This document shows positions 7,037 through 14,170 of a DNA stretch of 33,709 nucleotides, one piece after another. Where the stretch lies: positions 1 through 33,709 of the forward strand of contig CAIVSE010000084.1 in assembly GCA_903908535.1 (NCBI GenBank), in the 5' to 3' direction. The notes below the pieces were generated by a model. It was not told the origin of the DNA. It saw only the letters and a program-made list of their open reading frames with translations, and made no database searches. Within the stretch, counting starts at the first letter, position 1; every line of letters begins with the position of its first letter. A program made the translations under genes and the position numbers. Origin of the DNA: Candidatus Doudnabacteria bacterium (GTDB lineage Bacteria > Patescibacteriota > Doudnabacteria > UBA920).

Positions 7037-8908
7037 TTATTCCCCGTCAAATTGCGTGTGGTAGAGTTCGGCATACAAACCATTTTGCTCAATTAGTTCC
7101 TGGTGCTTGCCGCGTTCAACAATGCGGCCGTCTTTGACGACTAAAATTAAGTCGGCGTGGATTATGGTGGATAGGCGATGGGCAATGACTAACGACGTCC
7201 GGCCTTTTAAGGCTATATCAAAAGCGGCCTGGATGGCTTTTTCACTTTCCGAATCTAAATGCGCCGTGGCCTCATCTAAAATTACCAGTTGTGGCGCTTT
7301 GAGCAATAAGCGCGCAATGGCCAAACGCTGTTTTTCGCCGCCGGAAAGCCGGTAGCCGCGTTCGCCAACCATGGTATCTAATTTTTCCGGCAAAGATTCC
7401 ACCAACGGTAAAATTTGGGCGGCTTTTAAAGCCTCTTTGATTTCTTCATCAGTCGCGTCCGGTTTGGCATACAATAAATTGGCCTTGATAGTGTCATGGA
7501 ACATATGCGCGTCCTGGGTGACGTAGCCAATAACAGCGTGAGCGGAATCAAACGCAGCATCTTTTAAGTTTATGTTGTTGATGCTGACGCTGCCTTCCTG
7601 GGGATCATAAAACCTGCCGGCCAGCTGGATGATAGTAGTTTTACCGGCGCCGGAGGGACCGACCAAGGCCACCAACTGTCCGGCTTCAGCAACAAAACTT
7701 ACGTCGTGCAAAACCTGTTTTTCCTGGGCCTTGCTCAAAACGGCCACGGATTCCAAAGAGGCCAGAGAAATTTCCCCGGCTGTTGGGTAGCGGAAATTAA
7801 CATTTTTAAATGCAATTTTGGCAGGACCGGCGGGTATAATTACGGCGCCGGGTTTTTCCTGGACCTGGGGTTGTAAATCTAAAACTTCAAAAACGCGGTC
7901 AAACGCCACCAAAGTGGTCATAACGTCCACCTGGACGTTGGAAAGCGCGGTTAAGGGCCCGTATAAGCGTGTCAGGTATGCTGCTAATGCCACCAGGGTT
8001 CCCAAATCCAGCATGCCGTGGACCGTTAGTATGCCGCCCCAGCCGTAGACAAAAGCAATGGCAATGGCGGCTGTGAGCCCTAAAGCAATAAAAAAGAAAC
8101 GGGCGTAAACAGAGATGGTGGCGCTGATGTCCCGCACGCGGGCGGTTTTTTGTTCAAAAAAAGCTTTTTCGGTTTGCGGCCGTCCAAAAATTTTGGACAG
8201 CTGGGCGCCGGCCACATTAAAACGCTCTATCATTATATTATTCATCTCGGCCAAAAGATTATAATTCTCGCGGGTTAAAGCCTGGAGTTTTTTGCCTACA
8301 TAACGCGCCGGCCAAATGAACAGCGGCAATAAGATTAGCGAGACCAAACTCAACCGCCAGGACAAAACAAACATGGCCACTAAAGTTAAACCTACGCTCA
8401 CGGCGTTGCCCACGACGTTATTCAAAAAATCGGTAAAGGAGTCGCGCACGTCGTTGACATCGTTGTTGAGGCGGCTAACCAGGGCGCCGGTTTGGGTGCG
8501 GGTAAAAAAAGCCAGCGACATAGACTGCACATGGCTAAAAACCTTGACGCGCAAATTATAGACCATGCCGGTGCCAATTTTAGCGGCCAGCCAGCCGCGC
8601 CACAGGGTTTCGCCGGCATCAATGGCGGCCAGTATTGCCACTAAAATGGCCAAGTGGATAATTAACAGGGTGTTGTCTTTTAAAATGCCCTTGTCGATGA
8701 TCTCGCGGTAAATTAAGGGGTTGGCAATGGTCAAAAGCGCGTCTATGACCACTAAAACCAAAAAGCCGGCCAAGGCCCATTTCCAGGGTTTGGCAAATTT
8801 AACTATTCTCCACGTCGTGCCGGGCGTGACTTTTTGTTGGGTTACGGAAGCGTCGCGGGCAAAAGACCGCATAGATCCACGATTACCCATTCCAGGTGGC
8901 GGAGGCAT
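7037..8908 (-). CDS. ABC exporter, fused membrane and ATPase domains (MsbA/lipid-A or drug type)
   Basis: 623 aa half-transporter, expected to work as a homodimer exporting lipid, drug or peptide. The N-terminal cytoplasmic leader (1-40) is followed by a six-helix ABC membrane domain (about 45-340). The ATPase has Walker A GPSGAGKTT (about 418), signature LSGGEKQ (about 521), Walker B LVILDEATAHLDSES, and the H-loop VIAHRLSTI. A short extra segment between membrane domain and Walker A (SLASLESVAVLSKAQEKQ) lengthens the linker. Substrate cannot be predicted. It lies on the same strand as comF, which is just upstream. Confidence 0.9.
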   Translation of the reverse strand: MPPPPGMGNRGSMRSFARDASVTQQKVTPGTTWRIVKFAKPWKWALAGFLVLVVIDALLTIANPLIYREIIDKGILKDNTLLIIHLAILVAILAAIDAGETLWRGWLAAKIGTGMVYNLRVKVFSHVQSMSLAFFTRTQTGALVSRLNNDVNDVRDSFTDFLNNVVGNAVSVGLTLVAMFVLSWRLSLVSLILLPLFIWPARYVGKKLQALTRENYNLLAEMNNIMIERFNVAGAQLSKIFGRPQTEKAFFEQKTARVRDISATISVYARFFFIALGLTAAIAIAFVYGWGGILTVHGMLDLGTLVALAAYLTRLYGPLTALSNVQVDVMTTLVAFDRVFEVLDLQPQVQEKPGAVIIPAGPAKIAFKNVNFRYPTAGEISLASLESVAVLSKAQEKQVLHDVSFVAEAGQLVALVGPSGAGKTTIIQLAGRFYDPQEGSVSINNINLKDAAFDSAHAVIGYVTQDAHMFHDTIKANLLYAKPDATDEEIKEALKAAQILPLVESLPEKLDTMVGERGYRLSGGEKQRLAIARLLLKAPQLVILDEATAHLDSESEKAIQAAFDIALKGRTSLVIAHRLSTIIHADLILVVKDGRIVERGKHQELIEQNGLYAELYHTQFDGE

Positions 8909-8931
8909 ATACTATAAGCATAGCAGGACTT

Positions 8932-9657
8932 TTAATCTCTGGCTACCGTGAGACACCAAACTTTGGCGGCCCCATTTAACTTTAAGGTTCTTGCGGCTTC
9001 TAAAATAGTGGCGCCCGTGGTAATTACATCGTCAACTACAATGAAGTTTCGGTTTTTTACAGTGCCGTTAACTTTAAACGCGTCTTTAACATTAACTAAA
9101 CGTTCCGCGCGGTTGAGCTCTTTTTGGGTTTTGGTGGTTTTTTGGCGAACTAAAATATCGGCGACCGGAATATTTAATTGTTTTGATATAGCTTGGCACA
9201 AAATTGCCGCCTGGTTAAATCCGCGCCATTTATGGCGAGAAGGGGCCAGGGGGATGGGAACAAGGTTAAAATTTTCATCAATGATTTCCATAAATCCGGT
9301 TTTTTCGATATTTTCCGCGGCCAGCTTGCCTAAAAATTCGTAAATGCTTTGTATGTAATTATATTTTCCGTCTATAATCAATTTGGCAAGTTTTTGGTCA
9401 CGATAATCAAAAATACTAATCAATCCTTCGGGCGCGGATTTGGTCAGACAAGTCAAATGTGTTTTTCCCGCTACGGACGGTTTGCGGCACAAAATGCATT
9501 GTTGGAACCTGACCAATTTTAGTTTGCTTAAACACGGCACGCATAAAAATGCTCCTTCGGTTTGACATTCCACGCAAACAATAGGGAAGAGAGTTTCCAG
9601 GATAAAGTCTTTAATATCAAGAAATAAAGGTTTAATGAACATATATTTTGCAACCAA
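8932..9657 (-). CDS. comF: ComF family phosphoribosyltransferase-like protein
   Basis: 241 aa. ComFC proteins are needed for uptake of transforming DNA in competent bacteria, and CPR bacteria commonly keep com genes. The N-terminal part has a zinc-finger-like cysteine array (CVECQ, CVPC, CILC, about residues 23-58). The C-terminal phosphoribosyltransferase domain carries the PRPP motif VVDDVITTGAT (about 205-215). The start chosen is ATG/Met at 9657; an in-frame Met follows at residue 6. It lies between the tRNA-like sequence and the ABC exporter, all on the minus strand. Confidence 0.88.
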   Translation of the reverse strand: MVAKYMFIKPLFLDIKDFILETLFPIVCVECQTEGAFLCVPCLSKLKLVRFQQCILCRKPSVAGKTHLTCLTKSAPEGLISIFDYRDQKLAKLIIDGKYNYIQSIYEFLGKLAAENIEKTGFMEIIDENFNLVPIPLAPSRHKWRGFNQAAILCQAISKQLNIPVADILVRQKTTKTQKELNRAERLVNVKDAFKVNGTVKNRNFIVVDDVITTGATILEAARTLKLNGAAKVWCLTVARD

Positions 9658-9687
9658 AAACTCCGCTTTATAGTGTCAATAGCTTAG

Positions 9688-9756
9688 TGGACCCGAGAAG
9701 AGTTGAACTCTCAAGATCGGGTGTCAGACTCGACCTTATCAACCGCGATCGGGCCC
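9688..9756 (-). tRNA. Degenerate tRNA-like sequence (possible pseudo-tRNA)
   Basis: 69 nt. The 7-bp acceptor stem GGGCCCG/CGGGTCC is intact (one G-U) with A73 and no encoded CCA. A T-arm with loop TTCAACT follows the consensus but has weak stem pairs. An anticodon stem TCGAG/CCCGA (one mismatch) encloses TCTGACA, formally anticodon TGA, but position 33 is C rather than T and the variable loop is too short for tRNA-Ser. No normal D-arm can be drawn from the 17 nt available. A decayed tRNA or a tRNA-like RNA is more likely than a working tRNA. Confidence 0.35.
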
Positions 9757-9773
9757 GCGCATATTTAGTGTAG

Positions 9774-9825
9774 CAAGACGGAGATAACAAAACTTTAACA
9801 AAAAGTTAACGGAAACATAACAAAT
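9774..9825 (-). repeat. Four-unit 11-bp array, copy A
   Basis: Units ATAACAAAACT, TTAACAAAAAG, TTAACGGAAAC and ATAACAAAT follow one another at exact 11-bp steps. About 50 of 55 positions, starting at TAGCAAG (9771), match the inverted copy at 13549-13603. On the minus strand it lies between the clpC terminator and the tRNA-like sequence. Confidence 0.75.
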
Positions 9826-9851
9826 CCCGATAGCCGTTAGGCTATCGGGAT
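9824..9851 (-). terminator. Terminator of clpC
   Basis: A perfect 12-bp stem (9824-9835 with 9840-9851; arms ATCCCGATAGCC and its inverse) with a 4-nt loop. On the minus strand it lies 25 nt past the clpC stop and is followed by TTTGTTATG. Confidence 0.85.
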
Positions 9852-9876
9852 GGCTTATTTATAAGCAATTGGGTAT

Positions 9877-12438
9877 TTATGCAACTACGGCAACTTTTTC
9901 CCTGTGGACTGTTAAGATAATTTTGTCTTTTTTCACGTCCGCATTAATTATTGCGCCTTCCTTGGCCGTGCCGCCTATAATTTTTTCCGCCAGGGGATCT
10001 TCCAAAAAGTCTTGGATGTTCTTGCGCACAAACCGCGCGCCCTGGGCCGGGTCAAAGCTTTTGTCCGATATAAATTTAATTACCACGGGAGTAATTTTAA
10101 ACTGGACTTCCTGTTCCAGCAACCGTTTTTGCAGTAAAGCAATTTGCAGCTGGGTAATTTTTTCCAGCTCCTTCATGCCCAAGGGCTTAAAGACCACGAC
10201 TTTATCTATGCGGTTTAAAAATTCCGGCCTAAACGACTGCTTTAAGGTTTCCAGCACGCCATCTTTAATGTGCTCATATTCTTTTTCCAGCTTAGCCTGC
10301 TTATCCAGTTCTTCTTCCCGTTCCGCGAAGCCGATTTTTTTGGCCTGGTTGGTCAGTTCGCCCATACCCAGGTTGGAGGTCATAATAATGATGGTATTTT
10401 TAAAATTAACCTTTTTGCCGGCCGCGTCTGTTAACTGCCCGTCTTCCAGAATTTGTAGGAGGATGTTAAAGACGTCGGGATTGGCTTTTTCAATTTCATC
10501 AAACAGCACCACGGCGTAAGGCTTGCGGCGTACGGCTTCGGTTAACCGGCCGCCTTCTTCATAACCGACATAGCCGGCCGGCGCGCCAATTAAGCGGGCC
10601 ACGTTGTGGCGCTCCATAAGTTCGGACATATCCACGCGGATTAAAGCGTCGGCATCTTCAAAAATTTCCTGGGCCAGGGCTTTGGCGGTTTCAGTTTTTC
10701 CCACGCCGGTGGGGCCTAAGAAGATGAAAGATCCCAAAGGCCGTCCCGGGTCGGCAATGCCGGCGCGCGAGCGGCGGATGGATTTGGCGATTTCTTCCAC
10801 AGCCTCATTTTGCCCAATTATCCTGGATTTTAGGATTTTTTCCAGACTGGAGAGTTTAGAGACGTCATTTTTTGCCAGTTTATTCAGCGGAATTTTAGTC
10901 ATCATGGAAACCGTATGGGCAATGTCTTCACCGGAAATTATATGCGTGGGGGTTTCTTTTTCCGCCTGCAGGCCCTTGGTCAGTTCACTCTTTTGTCGTA
11001 ATAATTTTTCTTCCTGGGTCCGTAAATGCAGGGCCGTGGTAAAATCCTGGTTTAACACTGCTTTGGTTTTTTCTTCTTCCAAAGCCTGTAAATCGCCCTC
11101 TATTTTTTTAGTAGCGCGCAGTAGTTTGCTGTTGCTGTTAATGCTGCGCAAAAAGGCCGCGGTTTCATCTATTAAATCTACGGCTTTATCCGGCAAGAAC
11201 CGGTCCTGAATATAACGGCTGGAAAGTTCCACCGCGGATCTTATGGCTTCATCCGTAATAGTTACATTATGGTGCTTTTCGTAATTGGGTTTGATGCCCT
11301 TTAAAATTTCCACGGCTTCTTCTTTGCTGGGCTCATCCACCAAAATAGGCTGGAAGCGGCGTTCCAAAGCGGCATCGGTTTCTATGTGCTTTTTGTATTC
11401 GCTTAAAGTGGTGGCGCCAATGGCGCGTAATTCGCCGCGGGCTAAAGCCGGCTTCAAAATATTGGCGGCGTCTAAGGAACCGGTGGTGGCGCCGGCGCCA
11501 ACCATGGTATGTAATTCGTCTATGAACATAATAATGTTCTTGTCGTTTTTGACTTCCTCAATAACCTGCTTCAGGCGGTTTTCAAATTCGCCGCGGAACA
11601 TACTGCCGGCTACAATTAAGGCTAAATCTAAATTTAAGATTCTTTTATCCAGCAGGGAGTCGGGAACTTCACGTTTGGAAATAGCCAAAGCCAAACCTTC
11701 CACAATGGCGGTTTTGCCCACGCCGGCTTCGCCTATTAAAATGGGGTTATTCTTGGTACGGCGGTTCAAAATGGAAATCATGCGTTCAATTTCGCGGCGC
11801 CGGCCGATGACCGGATCTATCAACCCTTCTTTGGCCCGTTTGGTTAAGTCCGTGGTAAAATATTCCAGCACGCTTTGTTTTTTGGGCATTTGGTTGCCAA
11901 ACTGCTGGGGCGCGCCTTCCGGCTGTTGCTGCTGGCCCATTTGGCCGTTTGCGCCGGGGGAGTCCTGCGGTATTTCCGGGAATTTAGAAATATTTTCGAA
12001 CACGGCCATTAAATTTTGTTCCAGCTCAAAGCTGTTGATGCCCAACTTGGCCAAAATGGTTTTGGCTTTGCTTTGGGGCTGCGAAAGCAACCCATACAAA
12101 AAATGCTCGGTCCCAATGAACTGATAGCCGTACTGGCTGGCAATAATGGCCGACTTTTCTATTACGGACTTTAAATTTTCCGAAAGTACCGGTTTCCAGG
12201 CTGCAACTTTATGGCCCTCGTTAATGCTGACCAGCTCCTGTTTAATAATTTCCTGCGTCAGTTTGGTTTTGGTTAAAATTTCTGACGCAAAAGAGCTTTT
12301 TTCGGAAATTACGCCGTAAAGCAAGTGTTCGGTGCCAATATGGTCGTGCATAAGTTCTTCCGAAGCCAACTGGGCCATAATCAGGGCATTTTTGGCGCGG
12401 GACGACAGGCGTTCCAAAATGTAAGTGAAGTTAGTCAT
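9877..12438 (-). CDS. clpC: ClpC-type AAA+ chaperone/protease ATPase
   Basis: 853 aa Hsp100 unfoldase that normally feeds ClpP. Two Clp_N repeats occupy 1-150, followed by a Q/G/P-rich linker (155-185). AAA-1 has Walker A GEAGVGKT (236-243) and FIDELHTMVGAG. A UVR-like/middle coiled segment (EEEKTKAVLNQDFTTALHLR) marks the ClpC rather than the ClpB type. AAA-2 has GPTGVGKT (about 575) and VLFDEIEKA, and the C-terminal ClpB_D2-small domain is present. The promoter at 12507-12534 lies inside a CIRCE operator, so heat-shock control by HrcA is expected. Confidence 0.95.
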   Translation of the reverse strand: MTNFTYILERLSSRAKNALIMAQLASEELMHDHIGTEHLLYGVISEKSSFASEILTKTKLTQEIIKQELVSINEGHKVAAWKPVLSENLKSVIEKSAIIASQYGYQFIGTEHFLYGLLSQPQSKAKTILAKLGINSFELEQNLMAVFENISKFPEIPQDSPGANGQMGQQQQPEGAPQQFGNQMPKKQSVLEYFTTDLTKRAKEGLIDPVIGRRREIERMISILNRRTKNNPILIGEAGVGKTAIVEGLALAISKREVPDSLLDKRILNLDLALIVAGSMFRGEFENRLKQVIEEVKNDKNIIMFIDELHTMVGAGATTGSLDAANILKPALARGELRAIGATTLSEYKKHIETDAALERRFQPILVDEPSKEEAVEILKGIKPNYEKHHNVTITDEAIRSAVELSSRYIQDRFLPDKAVDLIDETAAFLRSINSNSKLLRATKKIEGDLQALEEEKTKAVLNQDFTTALHLRTQEEKLLRQKSELTKGLQAEKETPTHIISGEDIAHTVSMMTKIPLNKLAKNDVSKLSSLEKILKSRIIGQNEAVEEIAKSIRRSRAGIADPGRPLGSFIFLGPTGVGKTETAKALAQEIFEDADALIRVDMSELMERHNVARLIGAPAGYVGYEEGGRLTEAVRRKPYAVVLFDEIEKANPDVFNILLQILEDGQLTDAAGKKVNFKNTIIIMTSNLGMGELTNQAKKIGFAEREEELDKQAKLEKEYEHIKDGVLETLKQSFRPEFLNRIDKVVVFKPLGMKELEKITQLQIALLQKRLLEQEVQFKITPVVIKFISDKSFDPAQGARFVRKNIQDFLEDPLAEKIIGGTAKEGAIINADVKKDKIILTVHREKVAVVA

Positions 12439-12506
12439 AGGTTATGTTAATATATATAGTATACAATAACTGACGGATGTTTATATCTCTTCTTTAATCT
12501 AAATGA

Positions 12507-12534
12507 AGTATAACAAATTTAGCAGTCGTGTCAA
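12507..12534 (-). promoter_or_regulatory. clpC sigma70 promoter
   Basis: On the minus strand, TTGACA (12534-12529), 16-nt spacer, TATACT (12512-12507). Transcription would begin near 12500, giving a leader of about 60 nt. The -35 hexamer sits in the spacer of the CIRCE element. Confidence 0.75.
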
Positions 12535-12545
12535 GAGAGTGCTAG
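12519..12545. promoter_or_regulatory. CIRCE element (HrcA operator)
   Basis: TTAGCAGTC-N9-GAGTGCTAG against the consensus TTAGCACTC-N9-GAGTGCTAA: 16 of 18 positions match and the spacer is exactly 9 nt. It overlaps the -35 of the clpC promoter, so HrcA bound here would block polymerase. Confidence 0.85.
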
Positions 12546-12631
12546 ACCACAGATACACAGATTGGAACAAATCACACAGATGGAGACATTCGCAGCTTCA
12601 GTGTAATCAGTGATATCAGTGTATCTGTGGT
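12546..12631. repeat. Imperfect palindromic element upstream of recX
   Basis: Perfect 13-bp terminal arms ACCACAGATACAC (12546-12558) and GTGTATCTGTGGT (12619-12631) enclose further imperfect pairing (AATCACACAGAT with CAGTGTAATCAG). It starts at the base after the CIRCE element and ends 8 bp before the recX ATG. Confidence 0.7.
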
Positions 12632-12639
12632 AATATTTT

Positions 12640-13158
12640 ATGTTTAAACCCTCATCTAAAACCAAAGAGCCGGAAAATGGAGAAAAGGCATATGAATATG
12701 CTGTATTTTTACTGTCTTTAAAATTGCGCACCATCGGCGAAGTTTTAACCAAAATGTCAGAACGGGGTTATTCACAGGCTGTGATAGAAAAAACTATTGA
12801 TCAGCTAAAACAACAAAGATATTTAGATGACAACCGTTACGCGGAAATTTATTTGGAAAACCTTAAAGCTTACCGTAATTTTGGCTTTTACGGCATTAAA
12901 AAGAAATTGATGGAAAAGAAGCTGCCTTTAGCGTTGGTGGAAAAACTACTGGCGGAAAATTTATCAATCAAAGATGAACAAAAAATCGCGGAACGATTGC
13001 TAAAGCGGGAAGGTTTTGAGGTTAAAGCAAAATCTACCGACGAAGAGGTGCATTATAGGACCTATGATGAAGAAAGCGATAAAGAGAAAAACAAACTTTC
13101 CAATCGTTTAAGGGCAAGGGGATTCAGGAGCGAGGTTATTTCAAGATTGCTGTTTTAG
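12640..13158 (+). CDS. recX: RecX regulatory protein
   Basis: 172 aa. RecX modulates RecA filaments during recombination and repair. It is made of repeated three-helix modules, seen here: AYEYAVFLLSLKLRTIGEV, then a module with YLDDNRYAEIYLENL, the family's most conserved stretch, then GFYGIKKKLMEKKLP, and a C-terminal module ending RARGFRSEVISRLL. Length and order fit the family. The ATG is only 8 bp after a palindromic element and no Shine-Dalgarno is visible. It is divergent from clpC, and recA is not in the window. Confidence 0.85.
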   Translation: MFKPSSKTKEPENGEKAYEYAVFLLSLKLRTIGEVLTKMSERGYSQAVIEKTIDQLKQQRYLDDNRYAEIYLENLKAYRNFGFYGIKKKLMEKKLPLALVEKLLAENLSIKDEQKIAERLLKREGFEVKAKSTDEEVHYRTYDEESDKEKNKLSNRLRARGFRSEVISRLLF

Positions 13159-13173
13159 CCCTTACTCTACGAG

Positions 13174-13509
13174 TTAAAATAAGCTTGGTAACCCCCAATA
13201 CTTTCTCAAATCTGCTTGATTGTCGTGAAATTGTATATTTTCGTTTATGGCCTTTAAATCCAAAATTAGTTCGTCGTCGTTCATTATTTCATACGGAGCC
13301 GCCTTCCAATAACTTTTTTCACCAACAGTCCTGCGGAATGTCAGCCCCCATAATTGTGTGGCATAACCAGAACCAGCGGTATTACCTCTGTAGAAGTCGG
13401 TTATTTCCGTAGTAGGTATAGGCCAGATTTTTATGCCTAAGTAGGTACGTGAAAGAATTCCATTTTTCAATTTTAAAAATCCTGTCGCTGCAATTATAAA
13501 TTGCCCCAA
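13174..13509 (-). CDS. Hypothetical protein, possibly PH-domain-like
   Basis: 111 aa, composition typical of a real soluble protein. The beta-rich N-terminal half (LKNGILSRTYLGIKIWPIP then TTEITDFYRG) resembles bacterial PH-like domains in pattern only. The C-terminus is acidic and ends KYWGLPSLF. The first in-frame start is TTG at 13509, but a TGTTATAAT element lies directly beside it, so the true start may be further in. The gene is convergent with recX (16 bp between stops). Family unproven. Confidence 0.45.
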   Translation of the reverse strand: MGQFIIAATGFLKLKNGILSRTYLGIKIWPIPTTEITDFYRGNTAGSGYATQLWGLTFRRTVGEKSYWKAAPYEIMNDDELILDLKAINENIQFHDNQADLRKYWGLPSLF

Positions 13510-13548
13510 TTATAACATGTTTCCCAAATTCCCGCTTATTTTGGAAAA

Positions 13549-13603
13549 TTTGTTATGTTTTTGTTATCTTTTTGTTAAGGTTTTGTTATCTCCACCTTGC
13601 TAT
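13549..13603 (+). repeat. Four-unit 11-bp array, copy B
   Basis: Inverted copy of the array at 9771-9825: read on the minus strand, units ATAACAAAACC, TTAACAAAAAG, ATAACAAAAAC and ATAACAAAT at exact 11-bp steps. It lies directly upstream of the broken DUF3800 gene, in the same relative orientation as copy A has to the tRNA-like sequence. Confidence 0.75.
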
Positions 13604-13612
13604 GGTTAAAAG

Positions 13613-14030
13613 GTGAGAAGGCAAATCCAAAAATTATATTGCTTTGTGGATGAAACCGGCCAGGACGCGGGGCCGGATGTTTTTATTGTGGTCGCTGCCG
13701 TAATTATAAGGGATGTGGATAATTTTAGGCAGCTTTTGCTTAAAATAGAGAGCCATTAGTGGTGCCGTTAAAAATAGTAAAATTGATCCATATGTCGCTT
13801 CTGTATATGTTGATGGAATAGACAGGGCAAAGGCTTCTGAACTTACAGCCACGCTAAGGCAAGAAGGTTTGAAGCTTAGGCACGTTAAGTCGGCCAGGGA
13901 TGAGAGTGAGCCAATTATCAGGTTTGTTGATAGGTGGGCGGGTTGTATTCGTTTGGCTTTGAAAGGTGATAAGGAATTCCAAAAAATTGTTTCTAACTCA
14001 ATTAGTAATGGAGATTTACAACAAATGTAA
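13613..14030 (+). pseudogene. Broken DUF3800-family gene
   Basis: Two pieces in different frames. The first, GTG at 13613 to TAG at 13757-13759, encodes 48 residues with the family's opening YCFVDETGQDAG, an acidic (putative nuclease-fold) motif, then FIVVAAVII. The second, 13761-14030, shifted by +1, encodes 89 residues with DPYVASVYVDGIDRAKASEL, then a stretch ending VKSARDESEP and FVDRWAGCIRLALKGD, typical of the C-terminal half. The expected middle (roughly 70 residues) is absent, so an internal deletion plus frame change destroyed it. The DUF3800 assignment is from memory of the family. Confidence 0.7.
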
Positions 14031-14130
14031 AACAGGCCCCATAAAGGGGCCTGCCGTTCCCAGCTATTCCGATTGTTTTTAGAAACCGGACCAATCTCCG
14101 CCTACGACGGGCCTTCGCTGGAAATCCAAT
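14028..14130 (-). ncRNA. Candidate structured small RNA downstream of htpX
   Basis: A complete transcription unit of about 100 nt on the minus strand: promoter at 14164-14137, terminator at 14053-14033. Between them an outer stem (14117-14123 with 14057-14064, one bulge) encloses two hairpins (CCG-CGG near 14112-14100 and CCGGTT-AATCGG near 14089-14069). There is no open reading frame of note. It does not match my memory of SRP RNA, 6S, tmRNA or RNase P. It could also be an untranslated tail of htpX. Confidence 0.5.
14033..14053 (-). terminator. Terminator on the minus strand
   Basis: A perfect 8-bp stem, CAGGCCCC (14033-14040) with GGGGCCTG (14046-14053), 5-nt loop. On the minus strand it is followed by TTTTACATTTG. 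The plus strand lacks a T-tract, so it serves the minus strand (candidate RNA and/or htpX). Confidence 0.75.
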
Positions 14131-14136
14131 ATAATC

Positions 14137-14164
14137 ATTTTATCAGGCTCAATATAAATGTCAA
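14137..14164 (-). promoter_or_regulatory. Sigma70 promoter just after htpX
   Basis: On the minus strand, TTGACA (14164-14159), 16-nt spacer, TAAAAT (14142-14137). It begins 7 nt beyond the htpX stop codon and points away from it, toward the candidate small RNA. Confidence 0.6.
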
Positions 14165-14170
14165 GTAAAA

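Noticed and set aside
10604-12124. Long plus-strand open frames of 201 and 279 aa opposite clpC
   Set aside because: Serine-rich shadow frames of a clear AAA+ gene with no start signals.
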